The translations under genes and the position numbers were made by a program. From Streptomyces sp. NBC_00239 (GTDB taxonomy: Bacteria; Actinomycetota; Actinomycetes; Streptomycetales; Streptomycetaceae), in assembly GCF_036194065.1 (NCBI RefSeq), contig NZ_CP108095.1:3534001-3598000 (forward strand): a stretch of 64,000 bases of DNA, written 5' to 3'. The notes beneath the pieces are model-generated. The model was given only the letters and a program-made list of their open reading frames with translations. It did not search any database and was not told the DNA's origin. Shown piece after piece: positions 1 to 8,603 of the stretch (its first letter is position 1; every line of letters starts with the position of its first letter).

Positions 1-1309
1 TGTGGGTGAGACCCGACAGCGGGTTGTTCTGGTCCATGAACTGCGACAGCTGGCTGGTGCCGAAGAACTCCTTGATGGAGGCGACGACCGGCCGGATGTT
101 GATCAGGGTCTGCGGCGTGATCGCCTCGACGTCCTGGGTCGTCATGCGCTCACGCACGACGCGCTCCATACGAGCCAGACCCGTGCGGACCTGGTTCTGG
201 ATGAGCTCGCCGACGTTGCGCAGACGACGGTTGCCGAAGTGGTCGATGTCGTCGGTCTCGACGACGATCGAGTTGCCGTTCTCGCCGATCGTGTCGGTCT
301 CGCCGGCGTGCAGCTTGACCAGGTACTTGATCGTCGCGATCACGTCGTCGGTGGTGAGCACACCGGCGTCGAGCGGCTCGTCGGCCCCGAGCTTCTTGTT
401 GACCTTGTAGCGGCCGACCTTGGCGAGGTCGTAGCGCTTCGGGTTGAAGTACAGGTTCTCGAGCAGCGTCTGCGCGGCCTCACGGGTCGGCGGCTCGCCC
501 GGACGCAGCTTGCGGTAGATGTCGAGCAGCGCGTCGTCCTGGCCCTGGGTGTGGTCCTTCTCCAGGGTGGCGCGCATGGACTCGTACTCGCCGAACTCCT
601 CGAGGATCTGCTCGGTGGTCCAGCCGAGAGCCTTCAGGAGGACGGTGACGGACTGCTTGCGCTTGCGGTCGATGCGGACGCCGACCATGTCGCGCTTGTC
701 GACCTCCATCTCCAGCCAGGCACCCCGGGACGGGATGATCTTGGCGGAGAAGATGTCCTTGTCGGACGTCTTGTCGATGGAGGAGTCGAAGTAGACACCG
801 GGCGAACGCACGAGCTGGGACACGACGACACGCTCGGTGCCGTTGATGACGAACGTGCCCTTGTTGGTCATGAGCGGGAAGTCGCCCATGAAGACCGTCT
901 GAGACTTGATCTCGCCGGTCTCGTTGTTCGTGAACTCGGCCGTGACGAAGAGCGGCGCCGCGTACGTGAAGTCGCGGTCCTTGCACTCGTCGACGGAGTT
1001 CTTCGCGGGCTCGAAGCGGTGGTCGCGGAAGGTCAGCGACATCGACCCGGAGAAGTCCTCGATCGGCGAGATCTCCTCGAAGATCTCTTCCAGACCGGAC
1101 TTGGTGGGGACGTCCTGTCCACTCTCGAGAGCCGACTCGACGCGAGCCTTCCAGGCGGCATTGCCGAGCAGCCAGTCAAAGCTTTCGGTCTGCAGCGCCA
1201 GGAGGTTCGGAACCTCGAGGGGCTCCTTGATCTTTGCAAAGGAGATGCGCAGCGGGGCAGTGCTGGCGCCGTTGTTCATATTGGTCGAGGCGTTGCGCGA
1301 GGCGGCCAA
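1..1309 (-). CDS. rpoB: RNA polymerase beta subunit, N-terminal 436 codons (partial)
   Basis: Encodes the N-terminal part of the catalytic beta subunit of RNA polymerase; the gene runs off the left edge of the window. The start is a TTG at 1309, giving a protein beginning LAASRNAST, preceded by GGAAGGA seven bases upstream. An ATG ten codons further in is a weaker candidate. The visible part covers the protrusion and lobe regions and stops inside the rifampicin-resistance cluster. The last residues read [15 protein letters not shown], so the positions equivalent to E. coli Q513, D516, S522 and H526 are all of the drug-sensitive type. The gene lies downstream of rplJ-rplL but is separated from them by about 560 bases that contain a hairpin and a good promoter. 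Confidence 0.98.
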   Translation of the reverse strand, partial: MAASRNASTNMNNGASTAPLRISFAKIKEPLEVPNLLALQTESFDWLLGNAAWKARVESALESGQDVPTKSGLEEIFEEISPIEDFSGSMSLTFRDHRFEPAKNSVDECKDRDFTYAAPLFVTAEFTNNETGEIKSQTVFMGDFPLMTNKGTFVINGTERVVVSQLVRSPGVYFDSSIDKTSDKDIFSAKIIPSRGAWLEMEVDKRDMVGVRIDRKRKQSVTVLLKALGWTTEQILEEFGEYESMRATLEKDHTQGQDDALLDIYRKLRPGEPPTREAAQTLLENLYFNPKRYDLAKVGRYKVNKKLGADEPLDAGVLTTDDVIATIKYLVKLHAGETDTIGENGNSIVVETDDIDHFGNRRLRNVGELIQNQVRTGLARMERVVRERMTTQDVEAITPQTLINIRPVVASIKEFFGTSQLSQFMDQNNPLSGLTH

Positions 1310-1490
1310 GAGGGGGTCCTTCCGAGGGCTCGGACTCACTACGCGCGTACCGGTCCCAGCCGTACACAGAAGACGGATGCCTCTTCGAGTGACCAAAAAG
1401 CCAGGTCAGAGGGGATCAATCAGGTGTGCTCTAGCGTGGGCATGCCCCTGGCGACGGGCAGGGGGCAGCTAACAGGCAGCGCAAAGGGTC

Positions 1491-1519
1491 AGTGTAGCCA
1501 CTTGGCTCACTGATGTCCA
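1491..1519 (-). promoter_or_regulatory. Probable rpoB promoter
   Basis: On the minus strand TGGACA (1519-1514) and TACACT (1496-1491) are separated by 17 bases, a strong match to the housekeeping sigma consensus. Transcription would begin near 1484, leaving a leader of about 175 bases before the rpoB TTG start. A weaker candidate, TTGACG-17-AATTCT, lies at 1661-1689. The rest of the 1310-1804 gap shows no convincing reading frame. This would let rpoBC be expressed separately from the rplJL transcript. Confidence 0.65.
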
Positions 1520-1804
1520 GACCAGGTTTCCGGAATCCGGCAACAGGCCTTCCCCTTGTTGTTCAACGCTGCGGCCCTCGTACACAGAGCGCGTATCGAT
1601 ACTGCCCTCTTCGTAGTCGATCCATGCCTCGGATTTTGGATCGACGTAGCGACGGTCCTGAGAATTGCGCGCCTCGTGCCGTTCGTCAAGGCCCCCTGCC
1701 CCGTGCGGATCATCACCGAGCCCGTTCGGAGGGGCAGCGAGGGCAACGAAGATCACCCTACTCCCCAACGAGACCGGGGCAAGTCAGGCACTGCGGGTAC
1801 GCCA

Positions 1805-1836
1805 AAGGGCGACCACCCATACGGGTGATCGCCCTT
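1805..1836 (-). terminator. Hairpin after rplL (terminator or attenuator)
   Basis: AAGGGCGA at 1805-1812 pairs with TCGCCCTT at 1829-1836, and CACCC with GGGTG inside it. The result is a stem of about 14 bp with one mismatch and an ATAC loop, beginning about 30 bases after the rplL stop. No long U run follows, so partial termination or RNA processing is as likely as full termination. Confidence 0.6.
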
Positions 1837-1867
1837 CGCAGGGACCTAGCAGGAGGCCCCAGAGGTG

Positions 1868-2251
1868 TTACTTGACCTCGACAGCCGCGCCGGCAGCCTT
1901 GAGGGACTCGGCAGCCTTCTCGGCGGCCTCCTTGTTGACCTTCTCGAGGACCGGCTTCGGGGTGCCGTCGACGAGGTCCTTGGCCTCCTTCAGGCCCAGG
2001 GAGGTCAGCTCACGCACGACCTTGATGACCTGGATCTTCTTGTCGCCCGCACCGGTGAGGATGACGTCGAACTCGTCCTTCTCCTCCTCGGCCTCGGCAA
2101 CGGCGCCCGGGCCGGCCGGACCGGCAACGGCGACGGCCGCGGCGGCGGTGACGTCGAACTTCTCCTCGAAGGCCTTCACGAACTCGGAGAGCTCGATGAG
2201 GGTCATCTCCTCGAACTGGGCGAGGAGGTCGTCCTGAGAGAGCTTCGCCAT
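1868..2251 (-). CDS. rplL: 50S ribosomal protein L7/L12
   Basis: Forms the flexible ribosomal stalk that recruits translational GTPases. The 127-residue product has the normal family layout. A helical N-terminal dimerisation domain (residues 1 to about 35, beginning [10 protein letters not shown]) is followed by an Ala/Gly/Pro-rich hinge (about 40-60). The C-terminal factor-binding domain contains the conserved EFDVIL and [10 protein letters not shown] segments. The start at 2251 has GGAAGGA upstream; an in-frame ATG six codons earlier overlaps that ribosome-binding site and was rejected. It is second in the rplJ-rplL operon, 110 bases after rplJ. Confidence 0.98.
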   Translation of the reverse strand: MAKLSQDDLLAQFEEMTLIELSEFVKAFEEKFDVTAAAAVAVAGPAGPGAVAEAEEEKDEFDVILTGAGDKKIQVIKVVRELTSLGLKEAKDLVDGTPKPVLEKVNKEAAEKAAESLKAAGAAVEVK

Positions 2252-2361
2252 GATGGGCGATCCTTCCACTAAATCGGCAGGTGCCGGATGTATACAGAGG
2301 CGGGCGTGACGGCCCGCTACGACCCACGCACTAGGCGGCGTGGATCAGTGCGCGAGCCGAA

Positions 2362-2889
2362 TTACTCGGCACCGCCCTCGGCGAGCTTGACGCGAAGCGC
2401 TTCCGCAGTGCGGACGAACTTCGACGGCAGCGCCTGGAAGAGCGAGGCAGCCTGGGACTGCTTGCCCTTGAACGCGCCGGCCAGCTTGCTGAGCAGAACC
2501 TCGCGGGACTCGAGGTCCGCGAGCTTCTTGATCTCATCGGCGGTCAGCGCCTTACCGTCAAGGACACCGCCCTTGATGATGAGGTTCGGGTTTTCCTTGG
2601 CGAAGTCACGCAGACTCTTCGCCGACTCCACCGGGTCACCGGTGATGAAGGCGACCGCGGTCGGACCAGCGAAGTGCTCGTCCAGCGCGGTGATCCCGGC
2701 CTGGTTGGCCGCAATCTTGGTCAGCGTGTTCTTCACCACGGCGTACTGGGCGTTCTCACCGAGCGAACGACGCAGCGTCTTGAGCTGCGCCACGGTGAGA
2801 CCCCGGTACTCGGTCAGCACGGCGGCGTTCGAGCTCTGGAACGCGTCCGTGAGCTCGGCTACCGCGGCAGCCTTGTCGGGCCTTGCCAT
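2362..2889 (-). CDS. rplJ: 50S ribosomal protein L10
   Basis: Anchors the L7/L12 stalk to 23S rRNA and, with L7/L12, usually controls its own mRNA. The product has 175 residues and starts [13 protein letters not shown]. The N-terminal domain contains the family segment [10 protein letters not shown], and the helical C-terminus binds L12 dimers. The ATG at 2889 has GGAAGGAGG a suitable distance upstream; the frame is open for 26 more codons but lacks a better start. It lies directly downstream of a structured leader, and rplL follows. Confidence 0.97.
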   Translation of the reverse strand: MARPDKAAAVAELTDAFQSSNAAVLTEYRGLTVAQLKTLRRSLGENAQYAVVKNTLTKIAANQAGITALDEHFAGPTAVAFITGDPVESAKSLRDFAKENPNLIIKGGVLDGKALTADEIKKLADLESREVLLSKLAGAFKGKQSQAASLFQALPSKFVRTAEALRVKLAEGGAE

Positions 2890-3010
2890 GAGCGTCGGCC
2901 TCCTTCCGGGTGATGAGGACCGCTCAGAAGGGGCTGAACAAAACAAAACGCCCCGGCGCAGGCGCACGGGGCGTAGCTCGACCAGACGGTAAAGTCCGGG
3001 AGCTTTCCAC
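2890..3010 (-). promoter_or_regulatory. rplJ 5' leader with terminator-like hairpin (L10-leader type)
   Basis: About 120 bases precede rplJ. ACGCCCCG (2945-2952 on the plus strand) pairs with CGGGGCGT (2964-2971). On the transcribed minus strand this 8-bp stem is followed directly by UUUUGUUUUG, the shape of an intrinsic terminator placed before the ribosomal gene. In many bacteria an L10 leader RNA in this place binds L10-(L12)4 for autogenous control. A possible TTGACG -35 element lies at 3039-3034, but the matching -10 is poor. Attenuation is inferred from the layout. Confidence 0.6.
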
Positions 3011-3137
3011 AGTCACCTACGCGGGTCGTCCGTCGTCAACGGATCCTTCGGCCGCCGCACCCCGTGAAGGGCACGGCAACGACCAGCGGTCTTTGGCTTC
3101 TTCGGAAGAGTACGTGAACGGGATACGCGAAGGCAAA

Positions 3138-4013
3138 TCAGGCCTTGCCGGCGCCCTTCATCATCGCGGCCAGGTCCATGACCTCACCGGCCGGCGGGGC
3201 CGTGACCTGCACGGACTTGTTGTAGTCCAGGAACTTCACCGTCATGTCCACGGGGCCCTTGGTGCCCTTGGCGCGGATGCGGAACTGCTTGGTGGTGTCG
3301 TCCTTGCCGATCCACATGTCCATGTTCAGCGCCTTGATCCCGAGGTCCTCGTACTGCTTGAGGGACTTCTCCCGGCGCTCCTTGGTCTGCGGGTCGGCGG
3401 CGATGCCGGCGCGCATCTGGTCGAGGGTGACGGTGCCCGCGTAGTGCGTGGTCGGCTGCCCGTCGATGCTCTCGTCGCCGACCTTCTTGAGGTCCTTGGC
3501 GGCGGACAGCTCGCTGGCCTGGTCGGCCGGGTTCTGGCCGCTCTGCGAGCCGAGGGAGTCCAGCTGCTTGGGAGCCTGTCCGTTCAGCGCCTTCATGTCG
3601 AGCTTCATCCAGCGCTTGCCGCCGAGCTCCTTCGCGGTCTCCGCGCCGCCGCCGATGTACATCGCACCGTCGACGAGGCGCACCTCGAACTTCTCGCCCG
3701 GCTTCTCCGGCGACTCCATCTTCATGGACATGGCCACCTTGGGCTTGAGCACCAGACGGGCCTCGGCCGCGACCTTGCCCTCCGGCGTCTGCCCGCTCAT
3801 GGTGTACCGCAGCGAGCTGATGTCCTTGGACTTCTTCTTGGCCCGCTCCAGGGCGACGGCGGGCGAGGCGTTCACGGCGCCGCCTGCGGCCTTGGAGCCG
3901 TCGGCGGCCTTCCCGGCCCCCTCCTTGGCCCCGTCCTCGCAACCGGTCGCCGCTACGGCCAACAGTGCGGCGGCGAGCAGCGCCCCGGCGGTCTTCTTCT
4001 GGTACGCGTGCAT
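3138..4013 (-). CDS. Secreted lipoprotein, LppX/LprG- or LolA-like
   Basis: A 291-residue predicted lipoprotein. The ATG at 4013 has GGGGGGAA upstream. Residues 1-26 form a signal peptide with two lysines, a hydrophobic stretch and a lipobox ending ATGC, so the mature protein would start at that cysteine. An Ala/Gly/Lys-rich linker follows, then a beta-rich domain resembling the LppX/LprG and LolA folds that carry lipids or lipoproteins across the envelope. Family membership is judged by eye, and the ligand is unknown. The gene sits between rplA and rplJ, separated from rplA by a strong terminator, so it is probably transcribed alone. Confidence 0.75.
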   Translation of the reverse strand: MHAYQKKTAGALLAAALLAVAATGCEDGAKEGAGKAADGSKAAGGAVNASPAVALERAKKKSKDISSLRYTMSGQTPEGKVAAEARLVLKPKVAMSMKMESPEKPGEKFEVRLVDGAMYIGGGAETAKELGGKRWMKLDMKALNGQAPKQLDSLGSQSGQNPADQASELSAAKDLKKVGDESIDGQPTTHYAGTVTLDQMRAGIAADPQTKERREKSLKQYEDLGIKALNMDMWIGKDDTTKQFRIRAKGTKGPVDMTVKFLDYNKSVQVTAPPAGEVMDLAAMMKGAGKA

Positions 4014-4082
4014 GGTTCCCCCCAGAGTTTCGGCAAACGCGTTCGACCCTACCCGTGCATACGGACGGCGGGAAAACGAAAA

Positions 4083-4122
4083 AGCCCGGCCCCGCACCTC
4101 CGGAGAGGTGCGGGGCCGGGCT
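4083..4122 (-). terminator. Terminator of the rplK-rplA unit
   Basis: A perfect 18-bp stem (4083-4100 with 4105-4122) with a CGGA loop is followed, on the minus strand, by TTTTTCGTTTTC. It lies 24 bases after the rplA stop and is a textbook intrinsic terminator. Confidence 0.92.
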
Positions 4123-4145
4123 CGTGTTTCAGCGAGCCGTCAGGC

Positions 4146-4868
4146 TCAGACCGCGGCCGGGTCCTCTTCGACGAGGAGGTTCCGGGTGCGGTTGGAGTCC
4201 AGCTGGATGCCGGGGCCCATCGTGGTCGCCAGGGCGGCCTTCTTGATGTAGCGGCCCTTGGCGGCGGACGGCTTCAGACGGAGGATCTCGTCCAGGGCCG
4301 CGCCGTAGTTCTCGACCAGCTGCTCATCGGTGAAGGAGACCTTGCCGATGATGAAGTGCAGGTTCGAGTGCTTGTCGACGCGGAACTCGATCTTGCCGCC
4401 CTTGATGTCCGTGACAGCCTTCGCCACGTCCATGGTGACCGTGCCGGTCTTCGGGTTGGGCATCAGACCACGCGGACCGAGCACGCGGCCGAGGCGGCCG
4501 ACCTTGCCCATGAGGTCCGGGGTGGCGACGACCGCGTCGAAGTCCAGACGGCCCTTCGCGACCTCGTCGATCAGTTCGTCCGAGCCGACGATGTCGGCGC
4601 CGGCGGCTTCCGCGGCCGCAGCACGGTCACCGGTCGCGAAGACCAGGACCCGGGCGGTCTTACCGGTGCCGTGCGGGAGGTTCACGGTGCCACGGACCAT
4701 CTGGTCGGCCTTGCGCGGGTCGACACCCAGGCGGAAGGCAACCTCGACGGTCGCGTCGAACTTGACGGCGGAGGTCTCCTTGGCGAGACGGACGGCCTCG
4801 AGCGGGGCGTACAGCTTCTCCCGGTCGACCTTGGCGTCCGCAGCGCGGAGAGTCTTGCTGCGCTTCAC
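4146..4868 (-). CDS. rplA: 50S ribosomal protein L1
   Basis: Ribosomal protein of the L1 stalk, involved in release of deacylated tRNA. The product has 240 residues, the normal bacterial length. It carries the L1 signature around [20 protein letters not shown] and a typical [12 protein letters not shown] segment. It starts [13 protein letters not shown] at an ATG. It follows rplK by 85 bases and ends at a strong hairpin terminator. In other bacteria free L1 represses translation of the rplK-rplA message; the spacer was not examined for a matching site. Confidence 0.98.
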   Translation of the reverse strand: MKRSKTLRAADAKVDREKLYAPLEAVRLAKETSAVKFDATVEVAFRLGVDPRKADQMVRGTVNLPHGTGKTARVLVFATGDRAAAAEAAGADIVGSDELIDEVAKGRLDFDAVVATPDLMGKVGRLGRVLGPRGLMPNPKTGTVTMDVAKAVTDIKGGKIEFRVDKHSNLHFIIGKVSFTDEQLVENYGAALDEILRLKPSAAKGRYIKKAALATTMGPGIQLDSNRTRNLLVEEDPAAV

Positions 4869-4953
4869 TTCTGCTCCTGTGTTGTTTCAGGCGTGGAGTC
4901 GTGGTGCGGACCAGCGCTTGGCCCTACCACTGGTGGTGCTGGGGGTGGCTGGA

Positions 4954-5388
4954 TCAGCCTTCGACGGTGATGCCCATCGAGCGCGCGGTGCCGGAAATGA
5001 TCTTCACGGCGGCGTCGATGTCGTTGGCGTTCAGGTCGGGCATCTTCAGCTCGGCGATCTCGCGGACCTGGGCGCCGGTGAGCTTGGCGACCTTGGTCTT
5101 GTGGGGCTCGCCGGAGCCCTTCTCCACGCCCGCGTGCTTCAGGATGAGGCGCGCCGCCGGCGGAGTCTTGGTGATGAAGGTGAAGGAGCGGTCCTCGTAG
5201 ACCGTGATCTCCACCGGCACGACCATGCCACGCTGCGACTCGGTCGCGGCGTTGTAGGCCTTGCAGAACTCCATGATGTTGACGCCGTGCTGACCGAGCG
5301 CGGGGCCGACCGGCGGAGCCGGGTTGGCCGCGCCGGCCTTGATCTGGAGCTTGATAAGCCCCGTGACCTTCTTCTTCTTGGGAGGCAT
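4954..5388 (-). CDS. rplK: 50S ribosomal protein L11
   Basis: Component of the GTPase-associated centre and the binding site of thiostrepton-class antibiotics. In Streptomyces it is also linked to RelA-dependent ppGpp signalling. The 144-residue product begins [16 protein letters not shown]. It has the proline-rich [16 protein letters not shown] motif of the N-terminal domain and an intact C-terminal rRNA-binding domain. It lies downstream of nusG, separated by a hairpin, and upstream of rplA. Confidence 0.98.
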   Translation of the reverse strand: MPPKKKKVTGLIKLQIKAGAANPAPPVGPALGQHGVNIMEFCKAYNAATESQRGMVVPVEITVYEDRSFTFITKTPPAARLILKHAGVEKGSGEPHKTKVAKLTGAQVREIAELKMPDLNANDIDAAVKIISGTARSMGITVEG

Positions 5389-5493
5389 TGCTCTCTCCGG
5401 GTCCTAGTGAGAGTTTTTCGCCGCCAGCCGGTCATCCGGATGGAGGCATACCGCACCACGATAACGGGTATGGGTGCGAGGCTGAAAACCGAG

Positions 5494-5528
5494 CAGGTCA
5501 GACCGCCCTCCAGGGCTGGTCTGACCTG
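5494..5528 (-). terminator. Hairpin between nusG and rplK
   Basis: CAGGTCAGACC (5494-5504) pairs with GGTCTGACCTG (5518-5528), and GCCCT with AGGGC extends the stem with one bulged base. On the minus strand it is followed by CTCGGTTTTC. It lies about 40 bases after the nusG stop and probably terminates or attenuates secE-nusG transcripts before rplK. Confidence 0.75.
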
Positions 5529-5566
5529 TCCGAAAGCTGCGCTTCAGAAGAGCCGGATCCGCCGGA

Positions 5567-6496
5567 TCAGTTCTTCTGGATCTGGTCGAAGCTGAGCTCG
5601 ACCGGGGTCTCGCGGCCGAAGATCTCGACGAGACCCTTGACCTTCTTCGAGTCCGGGTTGATCTCGTTGATCGTCGCCTGGAGCGTGGCGAACGGGCCGT
5701 CCGTGACGGTGACCGAGTCGCCGACCTCGAAGTCCAGGACCTCGATGGTGCGCTTGACGGCGGGCGCCGGCAGGCCGGCCTCCTCCGCGGCGGCCTTGGC
5801 GGCCTTCTCCTGCGCCTCCGGGGCGAGCATCTTGACGATCTCGTCCAGGGTCAGCGGGTACGGGTCGTACGCGTTGCCCACGAAGCCGGTGACGCCCGGC
5901 GTGTTGCGGACGACACCCCACGACTCGTTGGTGAGGTCCATGCGGACCAGGACGTAGCCGGGAAGCTTGTTCTGGCGGACGTTCTTGCGCTCGCCGTTCT
6001 TGATCTGGACGATCTCTTCCTCGGGCACTTCGGCCTGGTAGATGAACTCCTCGACGTTCAGCGAGACGGCACGCTGCTCCAGGTTCGCCTTCACGCGCTT
6101 CTCGTAGCCCGCGTAGGTGTGGATGACGTACCACTCACCCGGGAGCAGGCGCAGTTCGTCGCGCAGCGCCTGGATGGGGTCGACGGGCTCGGCGGGCTCC
6201 TCCGGGGCGGCCTCGGCCGCTTCCTCGGACTCGACCTCGGCGGCCTCTTCGTCGTCCTCGTCGTCGCCGGACTCGTCCTCGTCCTCGGACTCGTCGGCCG
6301 CGTCCTCGTCGGACTCGCCTTCGTCGTCCGCGTCGCCCTCGGCGTGCAGCGCGGCCTCCTCGGCCGGCTCACCCGCCTCGGCGTCGGCGGTCTCAACCTC
6401 GTCAGGGTCCACAGCGTCCGCCGCCTCGACGATGTCGAGCTCGTCCTCGACGGACTCGACGGAGTCGTGGCTCACGTTCAGGTTCGGGTCAGACAC
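5567..6496 (-). CDS. nusG: Transcription elongation/termination factor NusG
   Basis: Binds RNA polymerase, couples transcription to translation and supports Rho termination. The GTG at 6496 has GGAAGAAG upstream and gives 309 residues. Compact NusG proteins are about 180 residues. The extra length is an N-terminal extension of about 130 residues, very rich in Asp and Glu, before the NGN domain starts near [15 protein letters not shown]. The C-terminal KOW domain contains [15 protein letters not shown] and [15 protein letters not shown]. Acidic extensions of this kind are usual in Streptomyces NusG. The gene follows secE by 86 bases. Confidence 0.97.
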   Translation of the reverse strand: MSDPNLNVSHDSVESVEDELDIVEAADAVDPDEVETADAEAGEPAEEAALHAEGDADDEGESDEDAADESEDEDESGDDEDDEEAAEVESEEAAEAAPEEPAEPVDPIQALRDELRLLPGEWYVIHTYAGYEKRVKANLEQRAVSLNVEEFIYQAEVPEEEIVQIKNGERKNVRQNKLPGYVLVRMDLTNESWGVVRNTPGVTGFVGNAYDPYPLTLDEIVKMLAPEAQEKAAKAAAEEAGLPAPAVKRTIEVLDFEVGDSVTVTDGPFATLQATINEINPDSKKVKGLVEIFGRETPVELSFDQIQKN

Positions 6497-6582
6497 GGTG
6501 GCTGCTTCTTCCTGGATACAAAGTGTGGTGGAACATGCGAAAAGGGGCGGCAGCCCTGTCAAGGCGCCGCCCTCCGCGGGGA

Positions 6583-6864
6583 TCAGCCGAAGACGTACTT
6601 GATGGCTTCCTGGAACCCATAGTCAATCACGGTAACGAGACCGATCATGATGACGACGAAGACAATCACCACAGTGGTGTACGTCGTCAGCTGGTTACGG
6701 GTGGGCCATACGACCTTGCGGAGTTCCGCCACGATCTGGCGGTAGAACAGCGCGAGGCGGCCCAGGGGGCCCTTCTTACCGCGCTTGCCGCCCTTTCGGG
6801 CCTTCTTCTCGCGGGTGTCGTCATCGGCGTCAGGCATGTCGATGGAGCCCAGGGCGTCCGTCAC
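6583..6864 (-). CDS. secE: Preprotein translocase subunit SecE
   Basis: Small essential subunit of the SecYEG protein-export channel in the cytoplasmic membrane. The GTG at 6864 (AGGTGAG six bases before) gives 93 residues starting [11 protein letters not shown], which fits Streptomyces SecE. An upstream in-frame ATG at 6888 lacks a better site. The protein has a charged Lys/Arg-rich N-terminus, the conserved amphipathic [12 protein letters not shown] segment and a single C-terminal transmembrane helix. It lies between tRNA-Trp and nusG, the usual bacterial order. Confidence 0.95.
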   Translation of the reverse strand: MTDALGSIDMPDADDDTREKKARKGGKRGKKGPLGRLALFYRQIVAELRKVVWPTRNQLTTYTTVVIVFVVIMIGLVTVIDYGFQEAIKYVFG

Positions 6865-6969
6865 GTCTCTCACCTGAATCCGGGTCATGGCCGTGCCGCG
6901 CCCGGTTGAGCCGCACGGCGTGGCATCGAAGTACGTACCTGCGCACACATCCGGAGAAGGAGTGTGGAG

Positions 6970-7042
6970 CAGGGCCGGAGGGACTCGAACCCCCAACCGC
7001 TGGTTTTGGAGACCAGTGCTCTACCAATTGAGCTACGACCCT
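6970..7042 (-). tRNA. tRNA-Trp (CCA anticodon)
   Basis: A complete cloverleaf on the minus strand. Acceptor arms AGGGTCG and CGGCCCT pair with one G-U, the D arm is normal, the anticodon loop CTCCAAA gives CCA for tryptophan, and GGTTCGAGTC marks the T arm. The discriminator is G and the 3' CCA is not encoded. It lies upstream of secE, as in other actinobacteria. Confidence 0.97.
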
Positions 7043-7127
7043 TTGTTGCGTCCCCAAACCTACCGCATCGGAGCGAGTGCACGGAGTGCACGCGTTCTGT
7101 GCGATCGGCGAGGGCCAACGACAGGTG

Positions 7128-7156
7128 AGTGTACGTGGTCTTGGTCCCGACGTCGA
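7128..7156 (-). promoter_or_regulatory. Promoter of tRNA-Trp/secE
   Basis: TCGACG (7156-7151) and TACACT (7133-7128) are 17 bases apart on the minus strand. Transcription would begin about 80 bases before the tRNA. The site lies in the divergent gap shared with the aminotransferase gene. Confidence 0.55.
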
Positions 7157-7236
7157 ACAGACGCGATCCGGACGGCTGACGTCCGGTCCCTGAAACGGTG
7201 TGCGGGCCCCGATTTCCTTCTGGGACGATGGGCCGC

Positions 7237-8463
7237 ATGACCTCTGCAACGCCTCCCTCCGAGCGCCGGGTGTCCGCCCGTATCGGCGCCATTTCCGAGT
7301 CCGCCACCCTCGCCGTCGACGCCAAGGCCAAGGCCCTCAAGGCCGCCGGGCGCCCGGTGATCGGCTTCGGTGCGGGCGAGCCCGACTTCCCGACCCCGGA
7401 CTACATCGTCGAGGCCGCGGTCGAGGCCTGCCGCGACCCGAAGTTCCACCGCTACACGCCGGCCGGCGGTCTGCCGGAGCTGAAGAAGGCGATCGCCGAG
7501 AAGACCCTGCGCGACTCCGGGTACGCGGTCGACCCGGCCCAGGTGCTGGTGACCAACGGCGGCAAGCAGGCGATCTACGAGGCCTTCGCCGCGATCCTGG
7601 ACCCGGGCGACGAGGTCATCGTCCCGGCCCCGTACTGGACCACCTACCCGGAGTCGATCCGGCTGGCGGGCGGCGTCCCCGTCGATGTCGTCGCCGACGA
7701 GACCACCGGCTACCGGGTGAGCGTCGAGCAGCTGGAGGCCGCGCGCACCGAGCGCACCAAGGTCGTCCTGTTCGTCTCCCCCTCGAACCCGACGGGTGCG
7801 GTCTACAGCGAGGACGACGCCCGCGCGATCGGCCGCTGGGCCGCCGAGCACGGCCTGTGGGTGCTGACCGACGAGATCTACGAGCACCTGGTCTACGGCG
7901 ACGCGACGTTCACCTCGCTGCCGGTGCTGGTCCCCGAGCTGGCCGACAAGTGCATCGTCGTGAACGGCGTCGCCAAGACGTACGCGATGACCGGCTGGCG
8001 CGTCGGGTGGGTCATCGGCCCCAAGGACGTGGTCAAGGCGGCGACGAACCTCCAGTCGCACGCGACCTCGAACGTCTCCAACGTGGCGCAGATCGCCGCG
8101 CTGGCCGCCGTCTCGGGCAACCTGGACGCCGTCGCGGAGATGCGCAAGGCCTTCGACCGCCGCCGCCAGACCATGGTGAAGATGCTCAACGAGATCGACG
8201 GCGTGTTCTGCCCGACCCCGGAGGGCGCGTTCTACGCCTACCCGTCGGTCAAGGAGCTGCTCGGCAAGGAGATCCGCGGCAAGCGCCCGCAGAGCTCCGT
8301 CGAGCTCGCCGCGCTGATCCTGGACGAGGCCGAGGTCGCGGTCGTCCCCGGTGAGGCCTTCGGCACCCCCGGCTACCTGCGCCTGTCGTACGCGCTCGGC
8401 GACGACGACCTGGTCGAGGGCGTCACCCGGATCCAGAACCTGCTGGCCGAGGCCAAGGCCTGA
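7237..8463 (+). CDS. aspC: Aspartate aminotransferase (class I, PLP-dependent)
   Basis: Interconverts aspartate and 2-oxoglutarate with oxaloacetate and glutamate in the cytosol. The chosen ATG at 7237 gives 408 residues, the normal length for the class I alpha family; other in-frame starts at 7198 and 7228 have no better ribosome-binding site. The PLP-binding lysine is Lys247 in the motif [14 protein letters not shown]. The [11 protein letters not shown] segment carries the cofactor-contacting asparagine, and [10 protein letters not shown] and YLRLSYA complete the fold type I pattern. It is transcribed alone and ends at a strong terminator. The substrate is assigned from family and conserved position, not from unique residues. 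Confidence 0.9.
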   Translation: MTSATPPSERRVSARIGAISESATLAVDAKAKALKAAGRPVIGFGAGEPDFPTPDYIVEAAVEACRDPKFHRYTPAGGLPELKKAIAEKTLRDSGYAVDPAQVLVTNGGKQAIYEAFAAILDPGDEVIVPAPYWTTYPESIRLAGGVPVDVVADETTGYRVSVEQLEAARTERTKVVLFVSPSNPTGAVYSEDDARAIGRWAAEHGLWVLTDEIYEHLVYGDATFTSLPVLVPELADKCIVVNGVAKTYAMTGWRVGWVIGPKDVVKAATNLQSHATSNVSNVAQIAALAAVSGNLDAVAEMRKAFDRRRQTMVKMLNEIDGVFCPTPEGAFYAYPSVKELLGKEIRGKRPQSSVELAALILDEAEVAVVPGEAFGTPGYLRLSYALGDDDLVEGVTRIQNLLAEAKA

Positions 8464-8499
8464 TCCGGTAGGACCCGCGGGTCCCGCAGCACACGAAAA

Positions 8500-8529
8500 C
8501 GGGCAGTGCCTCACTCGGGGCACTGCCCG
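8500..8529 (+). terminator. Terminator after the aminotransferase
   Basis: CGGGCAGTGCC (8500-8510) pairs with GGCACTGCCCG (8519-8529), an 11-bp stem followed by CTTTTGCG and preceded by GAAAA. It separates the aminotransferase from the deaminase gene. Confidence 0.9.
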
Positions 8530-8603
8530 CTTTTGCGTTCGGACGGCTCCACGATCGGGAAAACGCCCTCCCAAACCACCCGTTCGTGCGGCAGGATCAG
8601 CAA

